Source of the DNA: Candidatus Latescibacterota bacterium
Lineage (GTDB): Bacteria > Latescibacterota > UBA2968 > GCA-2709665
Direction: 5' to 3'
DNA: 46,706 nucleotides
NCBI GenBank assembly: GCA_021295655.1
Contig: JAGWBX010000014.1
Coordinates: 16,766 to 63,471 of the forward strand
Every line of letters starts with the position of its first letter. The first letter of the stretch is position 1. The notes under the pieces are model-generated. The model made no database searches, had not been told where the DNA came from, and was given only the letters and a program-made list of their open reading frames with translations. The position numbers and the translations under genes are program-made. Positions 1-8,237 of this stretch are shown in pieces.

Positions 1-56
1 CGAATCCCCCGATTCGACGCGGTCGCGCGCCTTGTCTACGGCCACAATGACTCGGC

Positions 57-92
57 CTCGCCTGCAGAGCGACTTTATCGACGGACTGTTTA
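57..92. repeat. Dispersed repeat, copy matching 45421-45456
   Basis: The 20-base stretch CTCGCCTGCAGAGCGACTTT at 57-76 recurs exactly at 45421-45440. In both copies it is followed by a similar tail (TCGACGG here, TCAACGG there). At the far copy this is the right arm of a long inverted repeat; here the left arm is not seen. It lies outside any convincing gene and looks like a partial or decayed copy of an intergenic element. Confidence 0.6.
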
Positions 93-100
93 GCCGCTCC

Positions 101-146
101 CTGAGCACTTGCCCTGGGTCTGTCGGAGGGTCGACGAACGGCTTGG
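101..146. repeat. Intergenic repeat of the CTGAGC/TTGTCGAAGGG type
   Basis: The stretch reads CCTGAGCACTTGCCCTGGG and then GTCGGAGGGTCGACGAACGG. It resembles repeats at 4685-4705, 11655-11692 and 20897-20923, all built on CTGAGC/CTTGTCGAAGGG-like sequence in either orientation. Translating such copies gives the typical junk peptide ending in RQAQ or RQTQG, so short ORFs across it are not believed. Confidence 0.45.
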
Positions 147-223
147 GATGTGGGTGGGCCAGAGATGCAACAAACTGCGGGCGTCTCGACAAACCGCGGT
201 AACGGTGCCAAATGAGGTGTCGA

Positions 224-1123
224 ATGGCTTCACAGCAGTCCGGGCTGTCATTGCAGGCGCACAGGGCGAGCAGAACCGCGAACCTGGCGGCATGCGTGCG
301 CGCGTATCATTGCCGATGGCACGAGTCGCCGATCTTCGCCGACACCTACGCATATGACATGATATCCGACTTCTGGCGGGCGATTGCCAGATATCGTCTG
401 CTCAGCTGGATAACCGTTCATACGCTGTTCAGGGCGTTCCGCCCGATACACACGGAAATTATCCTGCGGTCCCGGTATGCCGAAGACCGTCTAATGGACG
501 CCGTGCGGACGGGCGTTCCGCAGTACGTCATCCTCGGCGCCGGACTCGATACGTTTTCCATGCGGCAGGATGCGCGCTCGCACAGGTTGCGAGTATACGA
601 ATTGGATCATCCCGCGACCCAGGAAATGAAGCGTGAAAGGGCGCTGGAGGTTTATGGAAGGATTCCCGCCAGTCTGGTGTTCGTTCCCATCGATTTTGAA
701 ACCGATCGCCTGGACGAAGCGCTTCGGAAGGCCGGATTCGATCCTCTGACGCCGTCGTTCTTTTCCTGGCTGGGTACCACCTATTACCTCTCGAAAGACG
801 CAATTCGCGAAACGCTGGGTCGTGTTGCCGGCATTGCTGCCCCGGGCAGCCGCATTGTGCTCGATTATAAGCTGGACAGGGATCTCGTTCCGGTTGAGAG
901 CCTCCCGTTCGCCGACAAGCTGGACCACTTTGTGGCGCGGCGCGGAGAGCCGATGCTATCCACGTTCACGCAGGAAGAGTTGAAAGACGTGATGTCCGGG
1001 TTCGGCTTTGCTGAACTGGAAAACCTCCCCGCCGGCGAACAGAAACGCCGTTACCTGAACGAGAGATCCGGGCTGGTGGATCCGGCGCCGAATTTCTCAT
1101 TCGCGCTATATGGCGTGTCTTGA
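224..1123 (+). CDS. Class I SAM-dependent methyltransferase, LCMT (TIGR00027) type
   Basis: The 299-residue product looks like the bacterial branch of the leucine carboxyl methyltransferase-like family, which transfers methyl from S-adenosylmethionine to carboxyl or hydroxyl groups of mostly unknown substrates. The N-terminus has the family pattern SRTA...VRAYH...SPIFAD (residues 16-40). The SAM-binding loop is GAGLDT (about 105-110), followed by the acidic ELDHP segment (about 126-130). Length is close to the family norm of 270-310. ATG 224 is preferred over ATG 212 because GAGGTG (214-219) lies four bases before it. No signal peptide is seen, so it should be cytoplasmic. Downstream genes give no clear hint of its substrate. 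Confidence 0.8.
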   Translation: MASQQSGLSLQAHRASRTANLAACVRAYHCRWHESPIFADTYAYDMISDFWRAIARYRLLSWITVHTLFRAFRPIHTEIILRSRYAEDRLMDAVRTGVPQYVILGAGLDTFSMRQDARSHRLRVYELDHPATQEMKRERALEVYGRIPASLVFVPIDFETDRLDEALRKAGFDPLTPSFFSWLGTTYYLSKDAIRETLGRVAGIAAPGSRIVLDYKLDRDLVPVESLPFADKLDHFVARRGEPMLSTFTQEELKDVMSGFGFAELENLPAGEQKRRYLNERSGLVDPAPNFSFALYGVS

Positions 1124-1199
1124 TCTGAAATCCTGGCGACCTTGACATCATATGTCGTCTCTGAGCCGATTTGAAGACCCGAAACGAAGAGACCGAATA

Positions 1200-1658
1200 A
1201 TGACAGATGCAAGTCGAAAACGCCGCAAGGGCACCTTACGGCAGGGGCTCCTGTTGATCTTCGTCCTTGGATGCGTCGGCCTGGGCGTTGAGTTGCTGCT
1301 TCTGGGACACTTTCAGGAGTGGCGGCAACAGGTGCCACTGGCGCTGCTGGTTTTGGGCCTCATCCTTTCAGTCGTGCGCCTGGGCTATAAGCGGCCCGTC
1401 GTCCTGCGGCTGTTCCGGCTGACGATGCTGGCGTTCGTGCTGGGTGGGTTTGCGGGATTCTGGTTTCATATCAACGGGAATATGGAATTCGAACTGGAGA
1501 TGAATTCAAGGTTGACCGGTTGGGCCCTGGCGTCCAGTACGGCCAGCGGCGCCCTCCCGGTCCTGGCCCCCGGCGCGCTCATTCAGCTTGGTTTGATCGG
1601 CCTGTTATACACGTATGGGCATCCGGGTCTGCGCGCCGGACAACCCGAAATGGATTAG
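1200..1658 (+). CDS. Small polytopic membrane protein, function unknown
   Basis: The 152-residue product has a basic N-terminus (MTDASRKRRKGTLR) followed by about four hydrophobic stretches: residues 16-34, 43-60, 69-88 and 120-140. This fits a small inner-membrane protein with a cytoplasmic N-terminus. I recognise no family motif. ATG 1200 has a purine-rich GAAGAGA just upstream. An in-frame ATG at 1152 would add 16 residues and has no visible ribosome site. It follows the methyltransferase by 76 bases on the same strand and could be co-transcribed with it, but no functional link is apparent. Confidence 0.6.
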   Translation: MTDASRKRRKGTLRQGLLLIFVLGCVGLGVELLLLGHFQEWRQQVPLALLVLGLILSVVRLGYKRPVVLRLFRLTMLAFVLGGFAGFWFHINGNMEFELEMNSRLTGWALASSTASGALPVLAPGALIQLGLIGLLYTYGHPGLRAGQPEMD

Positions 1659-1682
1659 TGTATTCTTATTGGCAAACCAGCC

Positions 1683-2168
1683 ATGCACTACGCAACCGAT
1701 ACCCCGCTGCCCCGCGTGCGCAACGTGGAAGTGATCCCGATCGACCAGGGTGGCGAGCGGGCGTTCTACATACGCGATCCGCTGGAGATCGCTCCGCAGC
1801 CGCTGTTGCTCGGACCGGCGGGGATGCTCGTCCTGTCGCAACTGGACGGCCGGCGCACCATCAATGAGATTCTCGAGTCCCTGCGAAAGGCGCTTCCGGG
1901 CGGCGAGGTGGGGGTTGGCGAGATCCGTCACGTGCTGGGCAGATTGAGCGAGGGATGCTACCTGGACGACCCGGCGGCCGCGGCCCGGTTATCCGGGGTA
2001 CGCAAGGCATTCGAGCGCGCGGAGGTTCGGCCGGCATGGCATTCTATGCAACGCCGCCAAAGCCCGCGTCTGGCAGGTGACCGGCCGAACATCCCGTCCG
2101 TCAATGCATTCTCCCCATTCGTCCTTGCCACCCGCGCCCATCTCCCTTACGCGTTATATTGGACGTGA
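1683..2168 (+). pseudogene. Truncated Memo-family (AmmeMemoRadiSam protein B) N-terminal domain
   Basis: The first ~115 residues match my memory of the N-terminal extension found before the Memo domain in AmmeMemoRadiSam protein B: an opening PRVRNVEVIPID, then IRDPLEIAPQPLLLGP, LSQLDGRRTINEI and a winged-helix-like segment ending GCYLDD. In intact relatives, FxxAxVRPAxHAG then leads into the roughly 260-residue Memo domain. Here the homology stops at FERAEVRPAWHSM (about 116-128). The remaining ~35 residues are low-complexity and unrelated, and the nitrilase gene begins 22 bases after the stop. The gene has therefore lost its catalytic-fold domain by deletion. An alternative is a free-standing regulatory domain, but the abrupt end inside a conserved motif argues against it. 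Family assignment is from memory. Confidence 0.55.
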
Positions 2169-2190
2169 TAAATGAAGCCAGGAGGCCGAT

Positions 2191-3030
2191 ATGCCCCGGA
2201 GATGGTTGCGCATCGCAGCAGTTCAGATGTACGCCAATGAAGACGTTGAGAACAATGCGGTCGGAATCGTCGAGCGTTTGGACGCCTGTGCCCGTGAGAA
2301 CGTCGACGTGGCGGCGTTCCACGAAGGTGTGCTATTCGGCTATTGCGACCACCCGGATTTCTGGGCAAATCTGGATCAATCCCGCATCGAAAGCGCCGAA
2401 CGGAAGATCATCCGCGCCTGCCGGGACAAAGGCATCGCGGCCGTTGTCGGTTCAAGCCATCAGGAAGGCGGACGCCGCTTCAACAGCTTGCTGGTTGTGG
2501 ACAGAGGCGGCACGGTGCGGGGACGTTACGGCAAGATCCATCTTGCCGGTGAACACTGGTTTGAGCCGTCGCAGCACCTCCCCATCTACAGGCTGTGCGG
2601 CGTTCCGTGTTGTTTCCTGATCTGTCACGACATTCGCTATCCCGAACTTGTGCGGCTTCCCGCGGCCGCCGGCGCGCAGATCTGCTTTTTCTGCAGTTGC
2701 GAGAGTTCCGTCACTCTTGAGCATAAACTGTCGGCCTACAGGGCCATGCCCATCAGCCGCGCAACCGAAAACGGCATTTACGTCGTCATGGCGAATGCGC
2801 CCGCCGATTCTACGGATATCGACCGTGCCGGGTCTTCACACGGCGAGTCGAAGATCATTCATCCGGACGGGAACGTGATGGCCGAGGCCGGGATGTTTTC
2901 TGACGAGATCATCATTCGCAGGCTGGACCTGAGTCACGCATCGCGAAATATCGCATTGCGCGCCGTAAACGACGTCACCTGCATCAGCAACTGGATGAAG
3001 GAAGGCGTGAGGCTTGTCGAACGGGAATAG
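2191..3030 (+). CDS. Carbon-nitrogen hydrolase (nitrilase superfamily)
   Basis: This 279-residue protein is a full-length nitrilase-fold amidohydrolase, which cleaves amide, carbamoyl or nitrile C-N bonds through a cysteine nucleophile. The catalytic triad is visible: Glu45 in AFHEGVLFGY, Lys115 in GRYGKIHL and Cys145 in LICHDIRYPE. The opening RIAAVQM and the closing HPDGNVMAEAG are family features. The C-terminal part is shorter than in plant-type nitrilases and fits an omega-amidase or N-carbamoyl-amino-acid hydrolase. The substrate cannot be read from the sequence. AGGAGG (2180-2185) sits five bases before the ATG. It lies 36 bases upstream of the sulfatase start on the same strand, so the two are probably one transcript. 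Confidence 0.88.
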   Translation: MPRRWLRIAAVQMYANEDVENNAVGIVERLDACARENVDVAAFHEGVLFGYCDHPDFWANLDQSRIESAERKIIRACRDKGIAAVVGSSHQEGGRRFNSLLVVDRGGTVRGRYGKIHLAGEHWFEPSQHLPIYRLCGVPCCFLICHDIRYPELVRLPAAAGAQICFFCSCESSVTLEHKLSAYRAMPISRATENGIYVVMANAPADSTDIDRAGSSHGESKIIHPDGNVMAEAGMFSDEIIIRRLDLSHASRNIALRAVNDVTCISNWMKEGVRLVERE

Positions 3031-3066
3031 CCTGACGGCTTGTTTCAATCGGATCGAGGGGCATAC

Positions 3067-4524
3067 ATGAGAGGGTCGAGACCGAATATACTCTGGATTT
3101 GCACGGACCAACAGCGGTACGATACCATAGGCGCGTTGGGGAACCCCCGCGTCGACACGCCCAATATCGACCGCCTCGTCGCGGATGGGTTTGCATTTAC
3201 GCATGCGTACTGCCAGAGTCCCATTTGCACCCCCAGCCGGGCGAGTTTTCTGACCGGACAATACGCAAGTGCCGTCCACGTGAACGGAAACGGCAATTCA
3301 CACTTTCCGGACACACCCCCGCTCGTCACGAAGCTGCTCGCCGACAGCGGTTACGATTGCGGCCTGATTGGTAAACTGCACCTGTCCAGCGCATTCGGGC
3401 GCGTGGAGGCGCGGGTGGATGACGGGTACCGGTACTGGCAATACAGCCACGCGCCGCGGGATGACTGGGAGACCGGACACGACTACGCCGACTGGGTGCG
3501 GTCGAAGGGGGAGGTACTGGGTGAATTGATCAAGAGTCCGGATGGCGTGCCGGCGGAACTGCACCAGACGACCTGGTGCGCCGAGAAAACCATCGAATTC
3601 TTGAGCGAAGCACGGGAGGGTCCCTGGTTGGCCTCCGTGAATATCTACGACCCCCACCCGCCGTTCAATCCGCCCGGGACGTACCGAGATCTGTTCGATC
3701 CGGAACGGGCAGGCGACCCATTGTACAGAGAGAGCGATCTGGCGCAACAAGAGATGCTGGAAGGCGTCGACTTTCAGTCCAAAGGGCGACATCCGGGCGA
3801 CCTGGACATCAAGAGCCCGGTGATTCCCTGGACGCAGACCCACGGACTGGTGGAGCCTGAAACGGCCGGAAAGCGGGATGCGAAAACGCTGATCGCCGCG
3901 TATTATGCCATGATCAAGCTGATCGACGATCAACTCGGGCGGATCCTGGCCGCCCTGGAAGCAACAGGACAGCGCGAAAACACATTGGTGATCTTCACCA
4001 GCGATCACGGCGAGATGCTGGGAGACCACGGGCTGATTCAGAAGGGATGCCGATTCTACGAAGGGCTGGTGCGGGTGCCGCTGATTTTCTCGTGGCCGGG
4101 TGCGGTAAAATCGGGGCGAAGAAGCGATGCACTCGTCGAACTGCGCGATATCGCCCCGATCCTGCTGGAACTGGCGGGGTTACCCGTTCCGGAGCGGATG
4201 CAGGCGCGTTCATTGGCGCCCATGCTGGTCGGCGAGAAATCACCGGACGAACACCGCGAATTCGTCCGATGTGAATTCTACGATGCGCTGGACCAGGCCG
4301 ACGGGACGTTCGCCACCATGTACCGCGACCGCCGGTACAAGCTTGTCGTCTACCACGGGCACGGCCTGGGCGAACTCTACGACCTCGAGGAAGACCCGGA
4401 GGAGTTTGAGAATCTGTGGGACAGTCCCGTTCACGCTTCCTTAAAGCTCGACCTCATGCAGCGCAGCTTCGACGCGTCCATGCTCGCCATGGACCGGGGC
4501 CCCGAACGCATCGGCCCGATGTGA
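3067..4524 (+). CDS. Type I sulfatase (formylglycine type), no signal peptide
   Basis: The 485-residue product is an alkaline-phosphatase-fold sulfatase that hydrolyses sulfate esters. It opens with RPNILWICTDQQR, containing the first metal ligands. Cys54 in CTPSR is the residue normally converted to formylglycine. The late SDHGEMLGDHG segment supplies further metal ligands, and GKLHLSS and PHPPFNPP are typical internal motifs. ATG 3067 is chosen over the upstream TTG 3040 because GAGGG lies just before it. Family members acting on algal or host glycans are usually exported, but no signal peptide is visible, so a cytoplasmic small-molecule or oligosaccharide substrate is likely. The nitrilase gene lies immediately upstream. 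No sulfatase-maturing enzyme is in the window. Confidence 0.92.
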   Translation: MRGSRPNILWICTDQQRYDTIGALGNPRVDTPNIDRLVADGFAFTHAYCQSPICTPSRASFLTGQYASAVHVNGNGNSHFPDTPPLVTKLLADSGYDCGLIGKLHLSSAFGRVEARVDDGYRYWQYSHAPRDDWETGHDYADWVRSKGEVLGELIKSPDGVPAELHQTTWCAEKTIEFLSEAREGPWLASVNIYDPHPPFNPPGTYRDLFDPERAGDPLYRESDLAQQEMLEGVDFQSKGRHPGDLDIKSPVIPWTQTHGLVEPETAGKRDAKTLIAAYYAMIKLIDDQLGRILAALEATGQRENTLVIFTSDHGEMLGDHGLIQKGCRFYEGLVRVPLIFSWPGAVKSGRRSDALVELRDIAPILLELAGLPVPERMQARSLAPMLVGEKSPDEHREFVRCEFYDALDQADGTFATMYRDRRYKLVVYHGHGLGELYDLEEDPEEFENLWDSPVHASLKLDLMQRSFDASMLAMDRGPERIGPM

Positions 4525-4854
4525 GGGAGGGGATGGAGCTTCTCCAACTCTTACCTTAGCGCGGCTAAGCGTTGCTCAGCCGCAACCAAATAGGTACAAG
4601 TGAATGTGCGCGCCCTTTCAACGGTTTAATCACGCCCCCCTGGAGGGGGGGAGTCGCAGAAGCCGATCCGATCCCTCAGCCGGTGCCCTGAGCTTGTCAA
4701 AGGGCCGGCGACGGTGGCGGGGGGATTTCAACGACTTACCCTCTGCAAGTCGCGTGAATTGACATGGACGCATTCTGCATATCAGTCACACTGCAAGCGT
4801 CTAATCGCGAGCATCTATGAAGTCACAAAACTCCCACATTTATCAGGAGGAACA
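4525..4854. other. Intergenic region with short palindromes and a repeat
   Basis: This 330-base gap has no convincing gene. It contains a small hairpin CTTAGC-GCG-GCTAAG (4555-4569), a GC-only palindrome CCCCCCTGGAGGGGGG (4635-4650) and the dispersed repeat at 4685-4705. TTGACA occurs at 4759-4764, but the -10 at correct spacing is poor. The last 15 bases hold the strong AGGAGG ribosome site of the next gene. Confidence 0.6.
4685..4705. repeat. Imperfect palindromic intergenic repeat
   Basis: The sequence is GCCCTGAGCTTGTCAAAGGG followed by C, with GCCCT/AGGGC ends. It is a short copy of the CTGAGCTTGTCGAAGGG-type element also seen near 101, 11655 and 20897. Confidence 0.55.
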
Positions 4855-5631
4855 ATGGGAAATCCGGTCGTCCACTTTGAAATCGCCGGCCCCGACGGTC
4901 CCGCCTTGCAGCAGTTCTACCGGGACCTCTTCGGCTGGAATGTGCAGGCGCAGGGCGGGGAGATGGGCAACTACGGTTTGGCGCAGGCCAACGAAGGCGG
5001 CATCGGCGGCGGTATCATGGAAACCACCGATGACATGCCTGCCAGCAATTACGTGACCTTCTACATCCAGGTCGATGACCTGCAGGCAGCCCTGGATAAG
5101 TTGTCCGGCATGGGTGGAACTGCGGTTGTACCGCCGACGGAGATTGCGCCCGGCATGGGTTCCTTTGCCATGTTCACGGACCCCGCCCACAACGCCATTG
5201 GACTGTACTCGCTGCCCCACGAATGGGACGGCGAGATGCCGCCAAAGGGCAATGCCCCACCCGTTGTGCACTTCGAGGTGGGTGGCAGCGACGCGGAAGC
5301 GCTTAACGACTTCTACACCGGCACCTTCGGCTGGCGCACCACGCTTATGCAAGCGATGAACTACCGCCTCGTAGCGCAGGAACCGGAGGGCATCGGCGGC
5401 GGCATATTCCAACACAGGGCCGATATGCCGCCAAACGCCCCTTCGGTTGCCGTAATGGTCGACGATTTGCAGGCATATCTTGACAAGGCGGTGAGTCTTG
5501 GCGCAACGGCCCTGATGCAACCGAACGAGATTCCCGGCGGCTTCGGTTCGCTCGCGATCTTTACCGATATCGCAGGCAACCGGATCTCCCTGTTCAAGGC
5601 GCCGGAGGATCCCGCCGGACCGCAAGACTGA
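4855..5631 (+). CDS. Two-domain VOC (glyoxalase/bleomycin-resistance) protein
   Basis: The 258-residue protein is two tandem VOC domains of about 120 residues each. Both copies show the same landmarks: VVHFEI/VVHFEV openings, FYRDLFGW/FYTGTFGW, an EGGIGGGIM/EGIGGGIF turn, a VDDLQAALDK/VDDLQAYLDK helix, and PGMGSFAMFTDPAHN/GGFGSLAIFTDIAGN. The family binds a divalent metal and includes glyoxalases, dioxygenases and antibiotic-binding proteins; this two-domain type is usually annotated as a hydroxylase-like VOC protein of unknown substrate. The start at 4855 is set by AGGAGG four bases upstream; a longer frame opening at 4714 is rejected. The gene stands alone, and the next gene is convergent. 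Confidence 0.88.
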   Translation: MGNPVVHFEIAGPDGPALQQFYRDLFGWNVQAQGGEMGNYGLAQANEGGIGGGIMETTDDMPASNYVTFYIQVDDLQAALDKLSGMGGTAVVPPTEIAPGMGSFAMFTDPAHNAIGLYSLPHEWDGEMPPKGNAPPVVHFEVGGSDAEALNDFYTGTFGWRTTLMQAMNYRLVAQEPEGIGGGIFQHRADMPPNAPSVAVMVDDLQAYLDKAVSLGATALMQPNEIPGGFGSLAIFTDIAGNRISLFKAPEDPAGPQD

Positions 5632-5727
5632 CAATTCATCGGCAACGCTGACAGGTCCGGGCGCCGCGTTGAAACGGAATCCCCACAGATCGGGACCGGG
5701 AGCGTCGCCCCTGGTCTCGCATCGATG

Positions 5728-6984
5728 TCACTCCCCCGTGTATCCCTTTGACGCCCAGACTTTTTTGGCCAGCGATTTTGCCTCGTGAGACGGTTCGATG
5801 TTACCCAGGATGCTGGAGGGCGGCTGTCCTTCCTTTTTTCGCGCGGGGTCGGGCGACCAGTCGTCGTCTTCGTATCGCCTGCGCACGGACTCGTCGCGGA
5901 AATCGGGCACTTCCATGGCTGCCGAGTCGCTCAGCGCCGAACGCCATGCCTGGATGCCGGCAATGCTCATGTCCAGGCCGCGATAGACGTCGAGATACGG
6001 CTGCTCTCCCTTTCGGATCGCCTCGGCGAAGTGCCAGGTGGTGAAATAGTCGCCGCCGCCGTGCCCGGTGCGGGTCGCCCTGTCGTGGTGGACCGGAAAA
6101 TCGGGCTTGTAGACCGTTTCGACCGGATCGCCCTCGCGCTTTTCCCACGGCTCGTACCACACCCGCAGCCGCTGCTTGTCGCCGTGGCGGCAGTTTTCCA
6201 TCACGCCTTTGTTGCCGTGGATTCGGACGTAGTTGCCGTGACCCCGAAGCCCCCCGTGCAGAGACTTCATCACGGCGTTGTTGTCCATCCGGCAGATGAT
6301 CACCGCGGCCGTGTCCGAACGTCTCATGTGCAACGTCTGGGCGGGGTCGCTGAAATCGAAGGGAATGACAAAGCCGTTCACCCTGGTGGGCCGGGTGTCG
6401 GTTATGTACATCACCGGGGCGATGGAGTGGGTGCAGTAGTACGTGGCGGGAATCCAGTTTCGCCAGTGGTCTCGCCCGCAGCTTCGCCCCAGTTTGACTT
6501 CGGGCGGGTCGGGATGTACATATTCGCCTTCTCCGTACCTGAACTCGCCCACGCGGCCCTTCTGATAGAGCCGCTTCATCTCCTGGTTGAAGACCATATA
6601 GGGGTAATTTTCGGCAAACATGTAGGTCCTGCCGCTGTTTTCAACCGCCCGCGCCAGGGCCACGCCTTCGCCCAGCGTATGGCAGGCCGCGGTTTCGCTC
6701 ATCACGTGCATCCCGGCGTTCAGTGCCTTTATGGCAAACGGAGCGTGCTCGTGGAAATAGTTCGCCAGGACAACAGCGTCCATGTCGCAGCCGAGGAATT
6801 CATCATAATCGACGAACGTCTGTACCTTCAGCGCTTCGCCCTCCGCGAGGAGTCGCTCTTCCCAGGTGTCGCAAATTGCAACAAGTTCCATTCCCGTCAC
6901 GCCGGCCGCACGGGTAAAGGAGCGGCCCCGGCCGACGCCGACCACGCCGACCCGCAAATGCTGTCTGCCGGTTTTTCTTGCCAT
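5728..6984 (-). CDS. Gfo/Idh/MocA-family oxidoreductase with altered EKP motif (SETA)
   Basis: This 418-residue protein has an N-terminal Rossmann domain (VGVVGVGRGRSF, residues 12-23; AICDT at 36-40) and a C-terminal alpha/beta domain of the Gfo/Idh/MocA family, which usually oxidises or reduces sugars and inositols with NAD(P). The conserved EKP motif, whose lysine takes part in catalysis in characterised members, reads SETA (96-99), so the lysine is missing. A later THSIAP segment supplies a candidate catalytic His. GAGGGG lies just before the ATG. It is divergent from the PhyH-family gene at 7233 across a 248-base gap, and the same gene-type pair recurs at 9559-11340. The substrate is unknown. 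Confidence 0.85.
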   Translation of the reverse strand: MARKTGRQHLRVGVVGVGRGRSFTRAAGVTGMELVAICDTWEERLLAEGEALKVQTFVDYDEFLGCDMDAVVLANYFHEHAPFAIKALNAGMHVMSETAACHTLGEGVALARAVENSGRTYMFAENYPYMVFNQEMKRLYQKGRVGEFRYGEGEYVHPDPPEVKLGRSCGRDHWRNWIPATYYCTHSIAPVMYITDTRPTRVNGFVIPFDFSDPAQTLHMRRSDTAAVIICRMDNNAVMKSLHGGLRGHGNYVRIHGNKGVMENCRHGDKQRLRVWYEPWEKREGDPVETVYKPDFPVHHDRATRTGHGGGDYFTTWHFAEAIRKGEQPYLDVYRGLDMSIAGIQAWRSALSDSAAMEVPDFRDESVRRRYEDDDWSPDPARKKEGQPPSSILGNIEPSHEAKSLAKKVWASKGYTGE

Positions 6985-7232
6985 GGTTCAACCCCTCGGA
7001 GTTATAATGTAGTGGGCGGATTTGAAAATCCCGATATCAACATCCGGTCTACGAAAAGATAGTTCTGATTTTCGCTCTTCATATCGAATTTTTAACCGCG
7101 CCGTACCTGTCGAAAACTCACAATTCTTGTTACACTAATAAGTAGCGGGTCGACTCAGCGGATCCGTGTCTGTTTAAGGCCGGCCTCTAACGCCGTGTCG
7201 AACGTCCAGGACCCTGCCGGAGGAAGATCGAT

Positions 7233-8051
7233 TTGGAGACCGAAGCGAAGGAAAGATCCGGACTGACGCAGGCCGAACGTTATTTCTTCGACGTCAACGG
7301 CTACGTCCTGCTTCCGGGAGTTTTCAGTCCGGCGGAATGCGGCCGCCTGATCGATCTCGCGGACCGGATGGACGCTGACGCCGGCTGCGCTTACAAGCAC
7401 GACGGGTATCCGAAAACGCCGGCGCTTACGGTTCTTTCGCGTTGCGCATGGTATCACGCCCATCTGCTGGATACGGCAATGCATCCGGTCCTGTTTCCCG
7501 TCATTCAGGACGTGGTCGGGGGCGACCTGCGCCTCGAGGAGCATCAGTACCTGATCAACTATCCCGTTGAGCCGGAATCGGATAGCGCATTCCGTGATTC
7601 CTGTGTGGCGGATGAGGGCTGGCACCGGGGCATCGCCCCCAACGTCGGCAGCTTCGAGGCAAACGGGCACTATCACTGTATGTTCACCAAAGCCTTCATC
7701 TACCTGACCGATAACGGTCCCGGGGAGGGCACGTGGGTGGTGCCGGGAAGCCATCGGATGGACCTGCCCACGGGAACGCTGCGGGAATTCATGGACGGGA
7801 CCGTGGCGCGGCAACTGGAATCCCGGGCCGGGGACGTACTCATCCTGGGCGAAACGCTGATACACGCCGGGCCCCGATTGAAAGCCGGCGCACGGCCGCG
7901 CTATTCCCTGGTCTACGGGTACACGGCGCCTTTCATGCAGACGTGGAATCGCTACGACCCGCCGGCCGATCTGCTGGAACGTGCGACCCCCGAACAACGC
8001 AGCCTTCTGACGGGTGAACTCCGATACGGGTTCCGCCGCGGGCAATTCTGA
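7233..8051 (+). CDS. Phytanoyl-CoA dioxygenase (PhyH)-family protein with HxG iron motif
   Basis: The 272-residue protein has the double-stranded beta-helix layout of Fe(II)/2-oxoglutarate oxygenases: FFDVNGYVLLPGVFS at the start, VVPGSHRMDLP in the middle (169-179), and a distal His211 in ETLIHAG followed by Arg221/Arg223 for the oxoglutarate carboxylate. The first iron motif, normally HxD, reads His131-Arg-Gly133, so the carboxylate ligand is absent. Fe/2OG halogenases such as SyrB2 and WelO5 also lack this carboxylate. From memory, however, many PhyH-like proteins of Poribacteria-type genomes carry a similar HGG-like site, so this may be a clade feature. The start is TTG 7233 with GGAGGA (7219-7224) at good distance. 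Neighbours are a divergent Gfo/Idh gene and a downstream Na/Pi-type transporter. Confidence 0.8.
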   Translation: METEAKERSGLTQAERYFFDVNGYVLLPGVFSPAECGRLIDLADRMDADAGCAYKHDGYPKTPALTVLSRCAWYHAHLLDTAMHPVLFPVIQDVVGGDLRLEEHQYLINYPVEPESDSAFRDSCVADEGWHRGIAPNVGSFEANGHYHCMFTKAFIYLTDNGPGEGTWVVPGSHRMDLPTGTLREFMDGTVARQLESRAGDVLILGETLIHAGPRLKAGARPRYSLVYGYTAPFMQTWNRYDPPADLLERATPEQRSLLTGELRYGFRRGQF

Positions 8052-8237
8052 GCGTCCGCGGAAAACCGGACGCGGACCCGCATCCGAACGACGGAGCTGA
8101 CAAGAGCAGGGTAATCGGCGTTGACAAAACTGCAGGTTGTTACAAGTCTGAGGAAACAGACAGCCGGGTCCCGGCATCTCACCGTCTCGCAGACATCCCG
8201 CCTGGATCGGGTAGCCGGCACGCGGGAGGCGTCATAT

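Noticed and set aside
4759..4787. TTGACA as promoter of the two-domain VOC gene
   Set aside because: At 16-18 bases the -10 is poor (ATCAGT, TCAGTC). It may still be weakly used but is not listed.
5785..7062. Long plus-strand frame (425 codons) opposite the Gfo/Idh gene
   Set aside because: It mirrors the real gene in a GC-rich genome. Its product has no family motif, while the minus frame has Rossmann and family motifs and a ribosome site.
8121..8149. TTGACA upstream of the Na/Pi-type gene
   Set aside because: The sequence at 17 bases spacing (AAGTCT) is not a convincing -10.
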